Position numbers and translations under genes: made by a program
Notes under the pieces: generated by a model
The model's database searches: none
Seen by the model: the letters and a program-made list of their open reading frames with translations, nothing else
What the model was told of the DNA's origin: nothing
DNA from: Prillingera fragicola
Lineage: Eukaryota; Basidiomycota; Tremellomycetes; Trichosporonales; Trichosporonaceae
DNA: 64,000 nucleotides
Assembly (NCBI GenBank): GCA_002335605.1
Contig: BEDY01000001.1
Coordinates: 806,001 to 870,000, forward strand
Direction: 5' to 3'
Part shown: positions 12,331-22,900 of the stretch, in pieces
Numbering within the stretch: the stretch's first letter is position 1
Layout of the letters: each line of letters starts with the position of its first letter

Positions 12331-12837
12331 TTTATAGATTGTCTTCTTGTCAGTGGTTCACCTCTCTCTGTATTCTTAGCATGCATGTTCATTGCGTTTG
12401 TGAGAAATTGTGCATCTAGCTGTCTAATCTAGTGTACAGTGCACTGCCAAAGCTGGAGCCAAAAGATGAGAGAAAATGAAGTGAGGGCGTCGGGAACCTC
12501 TTGCTCGAGGTGTCCGACGCCGTGGAATGGTCTGTTGAGCACCATGTGATTATGAGGTTCATTGCAGCTTCGAGCTCATGGTATGCAGTTGATTGATACC
12601 GGGTCCTGAACGGCGTGAGCACTTCAACAAGCCTGGTGGCTCGCTGCCAACATGCCGCCGCTCAGAGGCCCGCAATGATCGTGGCGGAAACTGAGTGCAG
12701 TTTCCGCGTCGCTATCTTGAGAAGTCATTCGCCATCAAAACGCACACCCCCCGCCATGCCCCGCCTTGAGCATGTCACGCTCGTCCCGCCCCCGTCCTGC
12801 GTTTTATGTTTTCGGCAAATCAACTCCTCCACCACCG
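12331..12837. other. intergenic region between convergent genes
   Basis: This lies between the 3' ends of the ATPase gene (+) and the unassigned gene (-). It should contain both 3' UTRs and terminators. I see no coding frame with support and no RNA gene. Confidence 0.6.
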
Positions 12838-13782
12838 TCACGACCTTCGGAGACCGAGGGGCTCGCCTGCGCGCAGGGGGATGGGGAGTAGCTGGCGTGC
12901 ACGCGGCGCATCCCTCGGTGGCGCCGGAGAGGCTGCGCCAGACGGCGAGGCCGAGCCCGTGCCGCTTGTAGGTGCTGAGAGGGATGCGGCGGTGAGAGGT
13001 GGGATGGCACTAGGGCCTGTCGCGGCGGCGAGCTCGGGCGAGTCGGGCGGTGGTTGGGCTGCACGTGAGGTGCGTGGATCGAGAGGCCATGTGCCGTCAC
13101 GAAGCCAGCCGGCGCGGAGGACCTTGATCTGCGGTTTGATATGCGGCGTGTTGGGTGTTGTTGAGAGGTGGCGAGCGAGTGCAGCCGAGTCGGGTGCGAG
13201 CGGAGTGAATGTTCAGGTGTTTGTTACGCAGTATAGTAGATCATGATGGGATATCACGGAGCAGTTGGAGATGATTGTATCAGCGCGTGTCGCTCCAGCA
13301 CCCGAGTCTCGCCACACGGCACACCAGGGAAGCTACTCACGACCAAACCAAGCCTCAAGCCCTTTGCTAGACGTTTACCGCCCGACAAATTCCTGTGCAC
13401 GCCGCCGACACCGCCGTTCCAAGCGACATCGCTCTCCTCGGCGCCAAACTCGGACAACAGCGCCTCGAGGCGGCCGATACTGCTACTGCGCGACGGGGTC
13501 GTCGGCTGCGCATCGGGCGCTGGTGGTGGCGCAGGGCGCACAGTGTATGACTCGGGCAGGGGCTCGTCGGCTGAAGTAGTCGGACATGATACCCCGGCGA
13601 GAAAGCAGGCGCGGCGATACTCCCAATACTCGAGGCCTGGCAGTGGGCTGTCAGCGGCTGCCTCGACCATTGGTGGGCGGCAAGTTTGGGTTAGCTGGCT
13701 TACCAAACGAAGGGATGACAATGTCGACAGAGTTGTCGACACTGCTGGAGGGCCCAGCCTCTGCTGGTGGATCGTCGATCAT
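12838..13782 (-). CDS. unassigned 221-aa fungal protein
   Basis: Three exons (13704-13782, 13341-13636, 12838-13128) join in phase across canonical introns of 67 and 212 nt, which is good evidence of a real gene. The protein begins MIDDPPAEAGPSSS. It has a short conserved-looking segment, SFGLEYWEYRRACFL, a Pro/Ser linker, then GRLEALLSEFGAEE and KGLRLGLVIKVLRAGW followed by LRDGTWP, and ends in a low-complexity Ala/Pro/Ser tail (PIPLRAGEPLGLRRS). The 'W-Y-RR' start and 'AGWLRDGTWP' end remind me of the fungal Gag1-like clamp/DUF4050 fold, but I am not confident. There is no signal peptide or membrane span. The 212-nt intron is long for this genome. The start lies 275 bp from the methionine aminopeptidase start, so the two genes are divergent. 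Confidence 0.7.
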
Positions 13783-14057
13783 GATGAACAGCAGATAAGA
13801 CACGATCTACCGACGTTGTGCTGTAGCAACGTCGATTGACGCAGGTTGTAGATGGTGAGAGAGGTGTGATGGCGGCCGAGATGGTCGAAGGAGAACACTA
13901 ACGGCCCGATTTTGCGGCAACAGTCCTCAGGCACCACCAATTAGAGTTTTGTTTGGTTCCGTTAATTAAAGGCTATTTCGCCAATGACGGTGATTAACGT
14001 TCTCAATTGTAATAGGCTATTGCGCAAGCAGAGTACCTCTCCACCAACATCTATCCC

Positions 14058-15298
14058 ATGGCGACCTCGGCAGCGAGAAAAGGAGCTCTATGTGCTCTCA
14101 GGATGGCGTGCAGTGGGTGTGCGGGTCCATCACGAGGATACACATTCTCAGCCGTACCCCGCCCGTCCCGGTCCACGAGCACCCGCCTCCTGTCCACAAA
14201 CTCACCTCCAGTGTTCGGCAGCTACGACGTCCTCGACCCCGCGACTGCCATTGAAGTCTACCCCGAGCCCCTAGATGTACCAGAGTCTATTCCTAGGCCG
14301 CCGTATGTGCCTGTCAACTTTTTCACGGCGCCGATATGGGAGCACGAGGCCCCGCCCCAAGACAACATTGAGCGGAAAGGGGAGCGGATCAGGCTGGGTA
14401 CGGACGATGAGGTGCGCGTCCGCGCGGTGGCCAAAATGGCAGCCGAGATCTTGACCGAGGTGGGAAAGCTTGTTAGGGTAAGTAGGCACTGTGAGGTGCG
14501 CTGACGATAGCCTGGGATCACTACCGAGGAGCTGGACGAAGCGGCGCACGGCATGATTGTCGCGCGCGGAGCTTATCCTTCGCCATTGGGCTACTCTGCC
14601 TTCCCAAAGAGCTGCACTACCTCGGTCAACAATATTGTTGCGCGTGAGTACCTTTCCCTGTATTTCTGGCACGGCTGACGTCCCAGACGGTATTCCTGAC
14701 GAGTAAGCCAACCCAATTACCGTCGCTAATGACAAGCCGGCCCCTCCGCGCCGACGACATTGTCAACATTGACCTCACAATCTTTTCCGGCGGCTACCAC
14801 GGTGACACATCAGCAACGTTCTGCCTTCCCGAGACTGACACGCTCGGCCGCGAGCTTGTGGCCGTGACGGAGGAGTCGTTGGAGCGCGGCATCGAGGCCT
14901 GCGGGCCTGGCAAGCCGTACTCTGCCATCGGCGCTGCGATCGAGTGCGTACCACACTAGTACCTGTTCAGTCCGAGTAGACAGTCGCTGACTGGCAGAAA
15001 CTTTGCCCGCTCAAAGGGCTTTGGCGTAAACCAACAATTCACTGGCCACGGCATCGGCAAACGCTTCCACCAACCGCCTTGGATTCTGCACTACCGCAAC
15101 GTCGAGGCTGGCATCATGACCCCCGGAGACTGCTTTACGATCGAGCCACCACTCGTGCAGGGCATGACGCATACGCGCGGAACGCTGTGGGAGGACGGGT
15201 GGACTGTCTCGACCGACAGCAAGGGGCGGTCAGCGCAGTTTGAGCATCAGGTGCTCATTACTGAGACGGGGGTGGATGTGCTTACTCGCCGCAAGTAG
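14058..15298 (+). CDS. MAP1: methionine aminopeptidase type 1, probably mitochondrial
   Basis: Removes the initiator Met from nascent proteins. Five exons (14058-14477, 14511-14643, 14687-14702, 14737-14943, 14998-15298) give 358 aa in phase. The first 50 residues are rich in Arg/Ser/Ala without acids, as in a mitochondrial presequence, and no zinc-finger domain of the cytosolic type is present, so this resembles the organellar type-1D form. The five metal ligands are visible: Asp in VNIDLT, Asp in HGDTSATF, His in [10 protein letters not shown], Glu in FTIEPP and Glu in AQFEHQVL. The substrate-pocket segment AHGIPDDRPL is intact. Intron 1 is only 33 nt and exon 3 only 16 nt. It shares a 275-bp upstream region with the divergent gene at 12838-13782. 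Mitochondrial location is inferred from the N-terminus. Confidence 0.93.
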
Positions 15299-15499
15299 AT
15301 TCTCATCAACAGCATAACATAGAAAAGCATAGCTAGCATGCATCACTGGTTCTTTTACTCTCGCTGGCTTTGCCACCAAACGGGGTGGGTGGAGGAGCGG
15401 AATCAGATCGCACTGACAACAGGCACCGTGACGTCGACGAGCCAGACCACTCTTGCCCCCTCATCCATCTTCAACAATCTCGACAGATACGCTCGCAAC

Positions 15500-16687
15500 A
15501 TGGTCCTCGTCCTCGTTATTGGGGACCTGCATATCCCCACGCTCACGCACGACTTGCCGGCAAAGTTCAAAAAGCTGCTCGTAAGTCCTTGGATCCTGGG
15601 GCTGCTGCGAGGTTGAGGCGGGTTGGTCATGACCTTGGCTCCAGTTGCTATCCCAGCTCCTTCCATCTATCCTGCCGTCTTCATCTGGGAGACGCGATAG
15701 ATGGGAATGTGGGCGGAATGGATCATAACCTATTACGCAGCCCTCACTGCGCCTCGCCCAATAGCGCTGGACACTAAACGGAACAGTCGCTGACACGCCT
15801 AGGTGCCAGGCAAGATTGGCCAGATTGTATGCACCGGCAATGTCTGCGACAAGGAGACGTTTGACTACTTGCGTACTATTGCACCAGAGGTGCACGTCGT
15901 GCGCGGCGAGTTTGATGATGTGAGTGTCTGCGGGGTTTCTGTGGGCGGAAATGCGAGCAGAGGAGCGGCGATGGCGGCGATGCCATGGGGGCTGCAAGGT
16001 GTGGCCACTGGCGGCGACTTTCTGGCGCTTGCCTGTCTGGTTACAGTGCGATACCAGGCTGCTCGCTTAACCTGCGATCCATCTGCTTCATATACCTTGG
16101 TCCCAGCCGTTTGAGCAAACGCTGACTTACAGAACAACCACTTCCCCCTGTCTCTCACAATCCCGCACCAGTCGATCAGGATAGGTGTCGTGCATGGTCA
16201 GCAGATCGTGCCCGCTGGCGACGGCGAGATGCTCGCGTCATTGGCAAGGCAGATGGACGTAGATGTACTCGTGAGCGGAGGAACACATCGGTGAGTTGCG
16301 CGATAGACGTGGTGGTGTCCCAGAGTGTCTCTCCTGATGGCACTGATACTGATACCGCAGCTTTGAGGCGTTTGAGTTTGACGGCCGCTTCTTTGTGAAC
16401 CCAGGATCAGCGACAGGCGCGTGGAGCGGTATCAACGGGTGAGTCTCCATGGCCAGCTAGAGCTGACGGCAGTGACGCGACACCGAGCTTTGCCCTCATG
16501 GACGTCCAAGGTCCCGTAATCGTGACCTATGTGTACCAACTGGTCGACGGCGAGGTGAGTGTCCGTGTAGCTGCTGTCATTCCGCGACTGACAATCTCTT
16601 CAGGTCAAGGTCGACAAGGTCGAGTACCGGAAACCGGACCCTCCGCGTGGCGAGCAGGCGCCGGCGCAGGAGGTTCCTGCGTGGTAG
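15500..16687 (+). CDS. VPS29: retromer subunit VPS29
   Basis: A 199-aa core component of the retromer cargo-selection complex, which recycles receptors from endosomes to the Golgi. Six exons: 15500-15580, 15803-15919, 16133-16290, 16361-16438, 16473-16554 and 16604-16687. Family landmarks are [60 protein letters not shown] and VTYVYQL. The fold is that of metallophosphoesterases, and the usual GHTH segment reads SGGTHRF, so one potential metal-binding His is Gly; VPS29 is regarded as a scaffold rather than an active enzyme. The first two introns are 222 and 213 nt, several times longer than is usual here; intron 1 contains a stable-looking hairpin. The product length matches the family (about 180-200 aa). 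Confidence 0.95.
15663..15704 (+). other. inverted repeat/hairpin in VPS29 intron 1
   Basis: CCATCTATC at 15663-15671 pairs perfectly with GATAGATGG at 15696-15704. The loop holds a second pairing, CGTCT with AGACG, offset by unpaired bases on both sides. It lies inside a 222-nt intron. It could be a folded intronic RNA or a chance hairpin; no clear snoRNA boxes were found. Confidence 0.4.
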
Positions 16688-17431
16688 TAGCGTGGTCGTA
16701 GCTGCACGACGGGCTGGAAGAGAGTTTGCGAGGAGGAGGCGTTCAGGAGGGTGGCTTGGCCATCAGGGCGCTAGTGCCACAGTAGAGCAGTGCATGATAT
16801 TGTATGGCCAGACGAGGAGACGCCGAGATCGTGCGAGACTGCACGATGAGTGTTCATGGGTCACTAATGGGATATCCGTTCTTGCTTGCCATGACGCTGC
16901 AGTTGACAAGCAAGTTACGGCAGCTGTGCATCTGTTTTCTTATTGTTGAGTCTGCTGTCTGTAATGGACCTTGGGAGCAGCAGCAGCAGCAGCATCATCA
17001 TCTGTCATTTATTGTCATTTGGTGGTGCCCACTCGTGGACGCCACCAAGCCCTTTTGTTCTCTCCAGGGTCCAATCCCTCGTCTCTCTCTCTTCAAGTCT
17101 TGTCCACCGTCATTCTCTCATCTGCACCCACTCAGAGAGACAACCAGCCCAGCCCCAGGCCCTGCGACTCAGTCCGAGACCATGCAGCAGATCAAAGCGA
17201 ACCGGCCCGACCAGGGCCGCGCGACGCCGCATCACTGCTCTGACTGGCCCGAACGCCTTGCAGCGCCATGACATGTCAAGGGCCTTTGGTGCGTGGACCA
17301 GAGGGACAACGAGCCAGCCAGACTACTTAGGTGACCGATGCATTCGTCTTCTGGCTTGTGTGCATCGTTCTACTCCTGAACATTTACTACTATCCACATT
17401 TATCACTGATACTACAACAACTACAACAACC
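16688..17431 (+). other. intergenic region with short triplet repeat and pyrimidine-rich promoter
   Basis: This spacer lies between VPS29 and the SDR gene, on the same strand. It contains (CAG)5(CAT)3 at 16978-17001 and a T/C-rich stretch around 17050-17120, which may be the SDR promoter. The bases just before the ATG (17400-17431) are A/C-rich, as in an efficient fungal leader. No coding frame with support was found. Confidence 0.5.
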
Positions 17432-18703
17432 ATGAAGGTCCTCGTACTCGGTGCCTCTGGTAAGCCCAGCTAACGGCCTCCCAACTCCTCCTGAGCAGCA
17501 GCTGACACACCCTCAAGGCTACATTGGCTTCTCCGTCGCGCTCGCCTACTCGCGCGCCGGCCACATTGTCTACGGCACGACCCGTGACGCAAAGTGGGGG
17601 CGCAAGCTGGCTTTCAACGAGGTCATTCCACTCCTCACCCCCGCGACTAACGGCCACGGCGAGGCGGTTTGGAGCAAGATTGCCGCGGACTGTGATATCG
17701 GTAAGTTTCTTGATCGTGTGGTAGTAGGGGCTTTGGGGGAGGGTGCTAGCCCAGCACCGAGCCAGTGGCGAGACACGTTCAAGGTGCCTCCCTGCAAGGA
17801 TGCCAAGCTGGCCCAAGCGTCTCATATCTGCGTCAGCAAGCTTGGGACTGGCAGTGGAGCGGTCCCTCCTCTTCTCACACACCTCCCTAGCACATTCAAG
17901 CTAACGCCGCAGTCATCGACACGATCCGCTCGATGGACCCCGCGGCGCCGCTCGCCGCCCTGCGCGCCGTCGAAGACATTCCCGGCCGCGGCACCCCGGG
18001 CACCCGTGTGACGTACATTTTCACTGGCGGTGTGTGGTCGCACTCGCGCGGCCCCGGCGGCCTCGACGCCTGGTCCTCTGAGCAGGCCGGCGTGCACGCC
18101 AACCCCGAGCGCCTGGCCGTTACCAAGTGGCGCGACGCGGTCGAGCAAGCCGTCCTGTCGAGCGACAAGGTGAACGGCATTGTCATCCGCCCCGGCGTGC
18201 TGTACGGCCGCAGCGGTAACCTCCTCGAGCCCTTCCTCCTCGGCCCAGCCTACGAGGCCGGCAAGAGCGGCAGGTCCTTTGAGGCAGTCGGTTTCCCCGA
18301 CACAAGGCTGCTCATGTGCCACCAGGACGACCTCGCCGAGCTGACCGTCGCGTGCGGCGAGCGCGGCCCACAGCTAAAGGGCACGGCGGTCGTTGCCGCC
18401 AACCCGCAGAGCGAGCGCTGGGCCGACATTCTCGACGCTGTCGTCCGCGTCTCGGGTGCCGGAGGGTATACCCTCCGCCCGCCCAACCCCAAGATCGACA
18501 TCGAGGTCGCGTGGGCATCCACGACGCAGGTCAGGCCGACCCTCGCACACGCCTTGACGGGATGGACGCCGCGCAAGCCTGGACTCGTCGATGGCATGGA
18601 CCTGTATTGGTCGGCGTTCTCGACCCATGTCCAGAACAAGAAGATGGTGCCCGCTTGGGACTTGCCGGGTGTGCAGCCTCTGCCGCGCTTGCCCAGTCCT
18701 TGA
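17432..18703 (+). CDS. extended short-chain dehydrogenase/NAD-dependent epimerase-like protein
   Basis: Three exons (17432-17459, 17518-17700, 17913-18703) encode 333 aa. The N-terminus MKVLVLGASGYIGFSVA has the Rossmann GxxGxxG dinucleotide motif of extended SDRs. IVIRPGVLYGRSGN is the 'RPG.vYG' segment found in NAD-dependent epimerase/dehydratase proteins. A Lys in ERLAVTKWRDAVEQ may serve in place of the usual YxxxK, as no clear YxxxK is visible. The closest relatives by look are fungal NAD(P)-binding proteins of unknown substrate. There are no membrane segments or targeting peptide. Intron 2 is 212 nt and contains a small hairpin (GGTGCT/AGCACC). The reaction cannot be assigned. Confidence 0.88.
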
Positions 18704-18877
18704 GACTTTCGGCTGGTTTAGGTTTCTCAGTAGCTTGTGCATGTACAGTAGTTGAGTCTCGCCAGTCATGTTCGGCGTCGTTGAGTTCGGAGCAAAGCGC
18801 AGCGTGACAACGTCAGTGACGGATATCGCTCAGTGTCAGTGAATAAATGCAGATGATAGTATACAAAATGACCCTCC

Positions 18878-19729
18878 TCACCACCCAAAGCTTTTCTTGC
18901 CCCAAATGGAATCGTACCACGTCTTGACGAGCTTGGCGCTCTCCTGGCCAATGTTGAACACTGCGTTGTCAGCCATGCCTCTCAAAGGACTAGACGCTGC
19001 CACCACACTCACGCTCTCGCTCGTCCGCCTCCATACCCTCCCGGAAAGACTCGCCCGTCCCCGGCCCGTGTTCGGGCAATGAGTACGTCTCGCCGCTGGC
19101 GTTGTGCGCAGCGAGATCTTGCAATGGCGGGAGGCGGTTCTTGAACGCCTGCCACTGTTAGCACCTATCTCTGTGTTGAAGGGCTCACCGTCAACAGCAT
19201 CTGATAATACGTGTCGCCGTTTTCTAAACTGTTTAAACCATCAGCGACCCACCTCGGCCGCACGAGGTCACTCACATGTTGGCAAGCTGCGCGCCAAACC
19301 GATACCAAAAGCCACCAGCGCCCACGAGGCCAGATAACCGCACCGCCGGCGCACTCGCTTTCAACGCCGCACGTACGCGGGTAGAGTACGGCTGAGGGAT
19401 AGCGCAGGTCGCGAGGTCGCTGCGTTGTTAGCCAAGACAGTAACTGCCCGCATTTCTTGCTCCAGCTAGTTGTGCTGCGACGCGAGACTCACTTGACACA
19501 CAAGGTTGGGCCCAGCCACATTGGCAGCTCGACTTTGGCACCCGCGTGCAAGTCGGCGTCCGTGTTGCTCTCGAGGTATCCGAGGCCTGGCACGTCGAGC
19601 GTAAACGTACACGGGAGTTTCTGGACAGTCAGCTTGGTCGTGTCTGACGCGTCCTTGACTGCTATGAAGCGAGATACGCACATGATTCTCCGCCATGATG
19701 GAGGTGAGGGAGAAGTAGTCGCTGTCCAT
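18878..19729 (-). CDS. PSF3: GINS complex subunit PSF3
   Basis: A 192-aa subunit of GINS, which joins MCM2-7 and CDC45 to make the replicative CMG helicase. Six exons: 19682-19729, 19493-19620, 19276-19419, 19189-19228, 19013-19148 and 18878-18960, all in phase. Family landmarks are MDSDYFSLTSIMAENHKLPC, FTLDVPGLGYL, VELPMWLGPTL and a GFWYRFGAQLAN helix; the length is typical (about 190 aa). The ATG at 19729 is chosen because it opens the conserved DYF..ILAEN-type N-terminus; upstream frame extension looks non-coding. It lies 268 bp downstream of the midasin stop on the same strand. Confidence 0.95.
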
Positions 19730-19997
19730 CTTGGCAGCCTTGTGCTCGTGTGGGTGGCTCGGATGGAAGATGAAAGTCAAAACATCAACTCTTGTCGCGC
19801 ACAAGACGCGTCGAGGACATCATTTCAATTTGCTTCCGTCGTCGCTTCGAGCAGACCACCATGCCCTGAAGTGTTGGAACCAAACAATTGTGCATGATGC
19901 TGAGAATGTGAACTAATGCAATACCAAATGCCGTCTATAAGATGCTATGCTATGTGCTAGAATGTAATTGTTGTACTTGTACTCCTCCTTTTTCCTT

Positions 19998-22900
19998 CTA
20001 CTCCTCCGACTGCGACACCCTCGCCATCCACTGGCGAAGCGTATCCGAGAGCACGGCAGGCAGGGCCTCGACGTCGCGAAGCACGACGTAGAACTCGAAC
20101 GGGAACGTGTCGAGGTAGCGCTGCATTTCGAGCTTCATCTCGCCGTTGACGTTCGTGTAGTTGACCGTCTGCATGGAGAGAATGCTGGGGCGGGCCTGGG
20201 GCGTTGCGGTGCCAGAGCCGGGGGCGGAAGCGCCGTTGGCAGGGGTGGCAGCGCCAGAGGCAGGGGGACCGGCGAGCGAGTCGACAATGAGAAATACGAT
20301 CATGACCCGCTCCTCGAGAGCGCGGCGGAGAAGCGTCCGCAGCTTGTTGTGGTCTTGGCAGACACCGTCCGAGATGATGATTTGCAGCTGCCACAAGTCG
20401 GGAGCACTGCTGCTCGCGGCCTGCTTCTGGCGCGACTCGCGAAGGTAGGTAAGGGTGCGTTCGAGCAGAGCAGCGACGTCCGTGCGGTGCTGGTCAAACT
20501 TGAAGGCACGCATGACCTTGGCGCCATCGGCGTCGGTAAAACCGCCGCCGCTGTCTCCAAAGTCGTGAAGGACGTCGACGCCCTCACCGAAGCGAGCAAT
20601 CGAAACCTGACCGACCTCGAGCTTGGTGAGCGCCTGCGAAACGAGCGCAAGCGTCTGGTACGCGAGATCGACCGAGTGGCTCTCAGACATCGAGCGTGAG
20701 TCGTCGAGCGACAGCAGAACCTGGTACTCGCGGCGCGAGGGCTTGGTACGGCGAAGCCAGATCTTGTCCTTGGTGTACTCCGAGGCAATGTAGGGAATAA
20801 TCTTGCGCATGTTGAGGCGCTTGCCGGTACGGAAGTCACCCTGGAGACGAGTAGCGAGGGTAGGCTCAAGAATGAGACGAAGCTGCTCACACAGAGCGTA
20901 TGAGAGGTCCGAGGTCATGGAGGCGTACTGGCGCCAGAGGTCCTCGGCTCCATCAGTGTCGTCGACGGCGGTGGCGGGCGAGGCAATGGTGAGGTCAACC
21001 TCCTCCACGTCCTCCTCGTCGGGCTTGATCTTCTCGGCGAGATCGGTACCCTCGGCGTCCTCGTCAACATCCATGGCGTCCTCGTATGCGACAGGGGCAT
21101 TGCCACCAATCTCAGCCTGAGTGAGCGCCTTCTCGGCGTTGAGCGAGTCGCTGGCCTCCTCCTTCTCGCGACCCAGGGTGTGGTCGGCATCTGAAGGCGG
21201 GGGCATGTTTTGGACCTTCTCCTCGTCGTCCTCCATTGCGGGAGGAGGGGCGTCCTCGCCAGCAGGCTCGTCCTCGTCGACAATCTTGAGATCCTCCAGC
21301 TTCTTCTGCTCCTCGCGCGAGGGACCGAGAGCCTGCATAGACTCGTCCTGGTCGGCGTCGTTGATGTACTCGACCTGGCCGGGAGCCTGTTCGGGGGCGT
21401 CGGGCTTGTCGGTGGCCTCCTCGCGCTCAGTCTGGTTGAGAATCTCGTCGCGGCGACGCTTGATCTCTTCCATAATGTCGCCTAGAGTACGCTCCTGAGG
21501 TTGAGAGTTGTCTTGGGGCAGAGGCGCGCCGGTCGAGTCGGCAGCGCCAGTGGTCTCCTGCTCGTCGGCTCCGCCAGCACCTTGAGGCGCACTAGAAGTA
21601 GCACTGTAACGTTAGATCATGTCTCACACTGTAAACTCACCCCTCGGCCTCGGCGTCTTCGTCCTCTTGGTCGTCGGCTCCGTTCTCCTCGCCCTCCATC
21701 TCCTCATCAACTCCCTTGTCCTCCTTGTTGGCCGAACCCTGCCCACGGCCAGCGTCCGCAGACTCCTGCGCCTGCGCATCGTTGGACGCAGACAGATCGA
21801 GGTTCTGGTTCAGAGTCTCCTCCTGCAGCTCATCCGCGTCCTCCTCTGTGACGCCGGATGCGCCAGGGGCATCCTCATCGTTCTCCTCGGCGCCCTCGTT
21901 GTCCGAGGTGACGCCGTTGTCCTCGGGCTCGCCATCCTCAGGCTCGCCCGTCTCGTCCTTCATGTCGATGTCATCGTCAAACGCGTCACCTTCTTGGTCG
22001 TCTTCACCCTCGTCGCCGAGATCAAGATCCTCGGGCAGGTCAAGCTTGTCGCCCTCGGGGGCAGCCACGTTGTCCTGCTGAGGCGGGCCCTGGTCGGGAC
22101 CTTCGTTCTCGTTGTCGTCCTCGCCGTCCTCGTGCTCCTCAAAGTCGTCCATCTCCTCGTCACCGTCGCCGTCCTCGCCGTCCTGCTGCTGTTGCTGCTG
22201 GGTATCATCGTGCTGGGTGTCGTCGTCGGCTTGGGGTTGGTCTTGCTCCTCGTCCTTCTTCTTGTCCTTCTTGTCCTCCTTGGCGCCGTCCTTGGCACTC
22301 AGCTCGGTCTCACCATTGTCCTGGTTTTGCTCGTTCATGAGGTCCTCGCGACCCTCTTGCTCCTTCTCCTCCTTCTCCTCCTCGTCTCCCCAGAACTTTT
22401 CGTCAACGGCTCCGGGGTCGAGAGGGTCGACGTCACCGACGTGGTCATCTGGCTCGCTCTCGTCGCCGCTCTCCTGATCGTCCTTGTCGTCTTCCTCCTT
22501 CTCCTTACCGTCCTCAAGCTTGCCGTCAAAGTCGTTCTCCATGTCGACAGCGTCGTCGTCGTCGTCATCGTCTCCGCCCTTGTCCTCTTGCTCCTCCTCT
22601 TCCTCGCCTTGCAGGCCCTCGACTTGGCTCTCGTCGGTAATTTCCGAGGAGACGTTCTTCTCGCCAGTGCCAGCACCCATACCAGTACCCTCGACTTCGC
22701 CCTCGTCACCGTCATCACCCTTGCTGTTGTCCTCCTCCTGAGGCTTGCAGAAGCCCTTCTGGGCAACATCAAGAAGGACGCGAGCGACAACGTAGTTGAG
22801 CTTGTACATGGCCTTGGTGGTGAGCAGATGGTTGGCAACGGCCTCGGCAAAGGTCTCCGCGAGGGTCTCGACGAAGGGCAGAATGCGAGCAAAGACGGCA

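Noticed and set aside
13243..13839. 198-codon plus-strand ORF
   Set aside because: Antisense of the spliced gene at 12838-13782, whose exon phases agree.
15803..16114. 103-codon plus-strand ORF in VPS29
   Set aside because: A read-through of exon 2 into the 213-nt intron; VPS29 continuity requires splicing at 15919.
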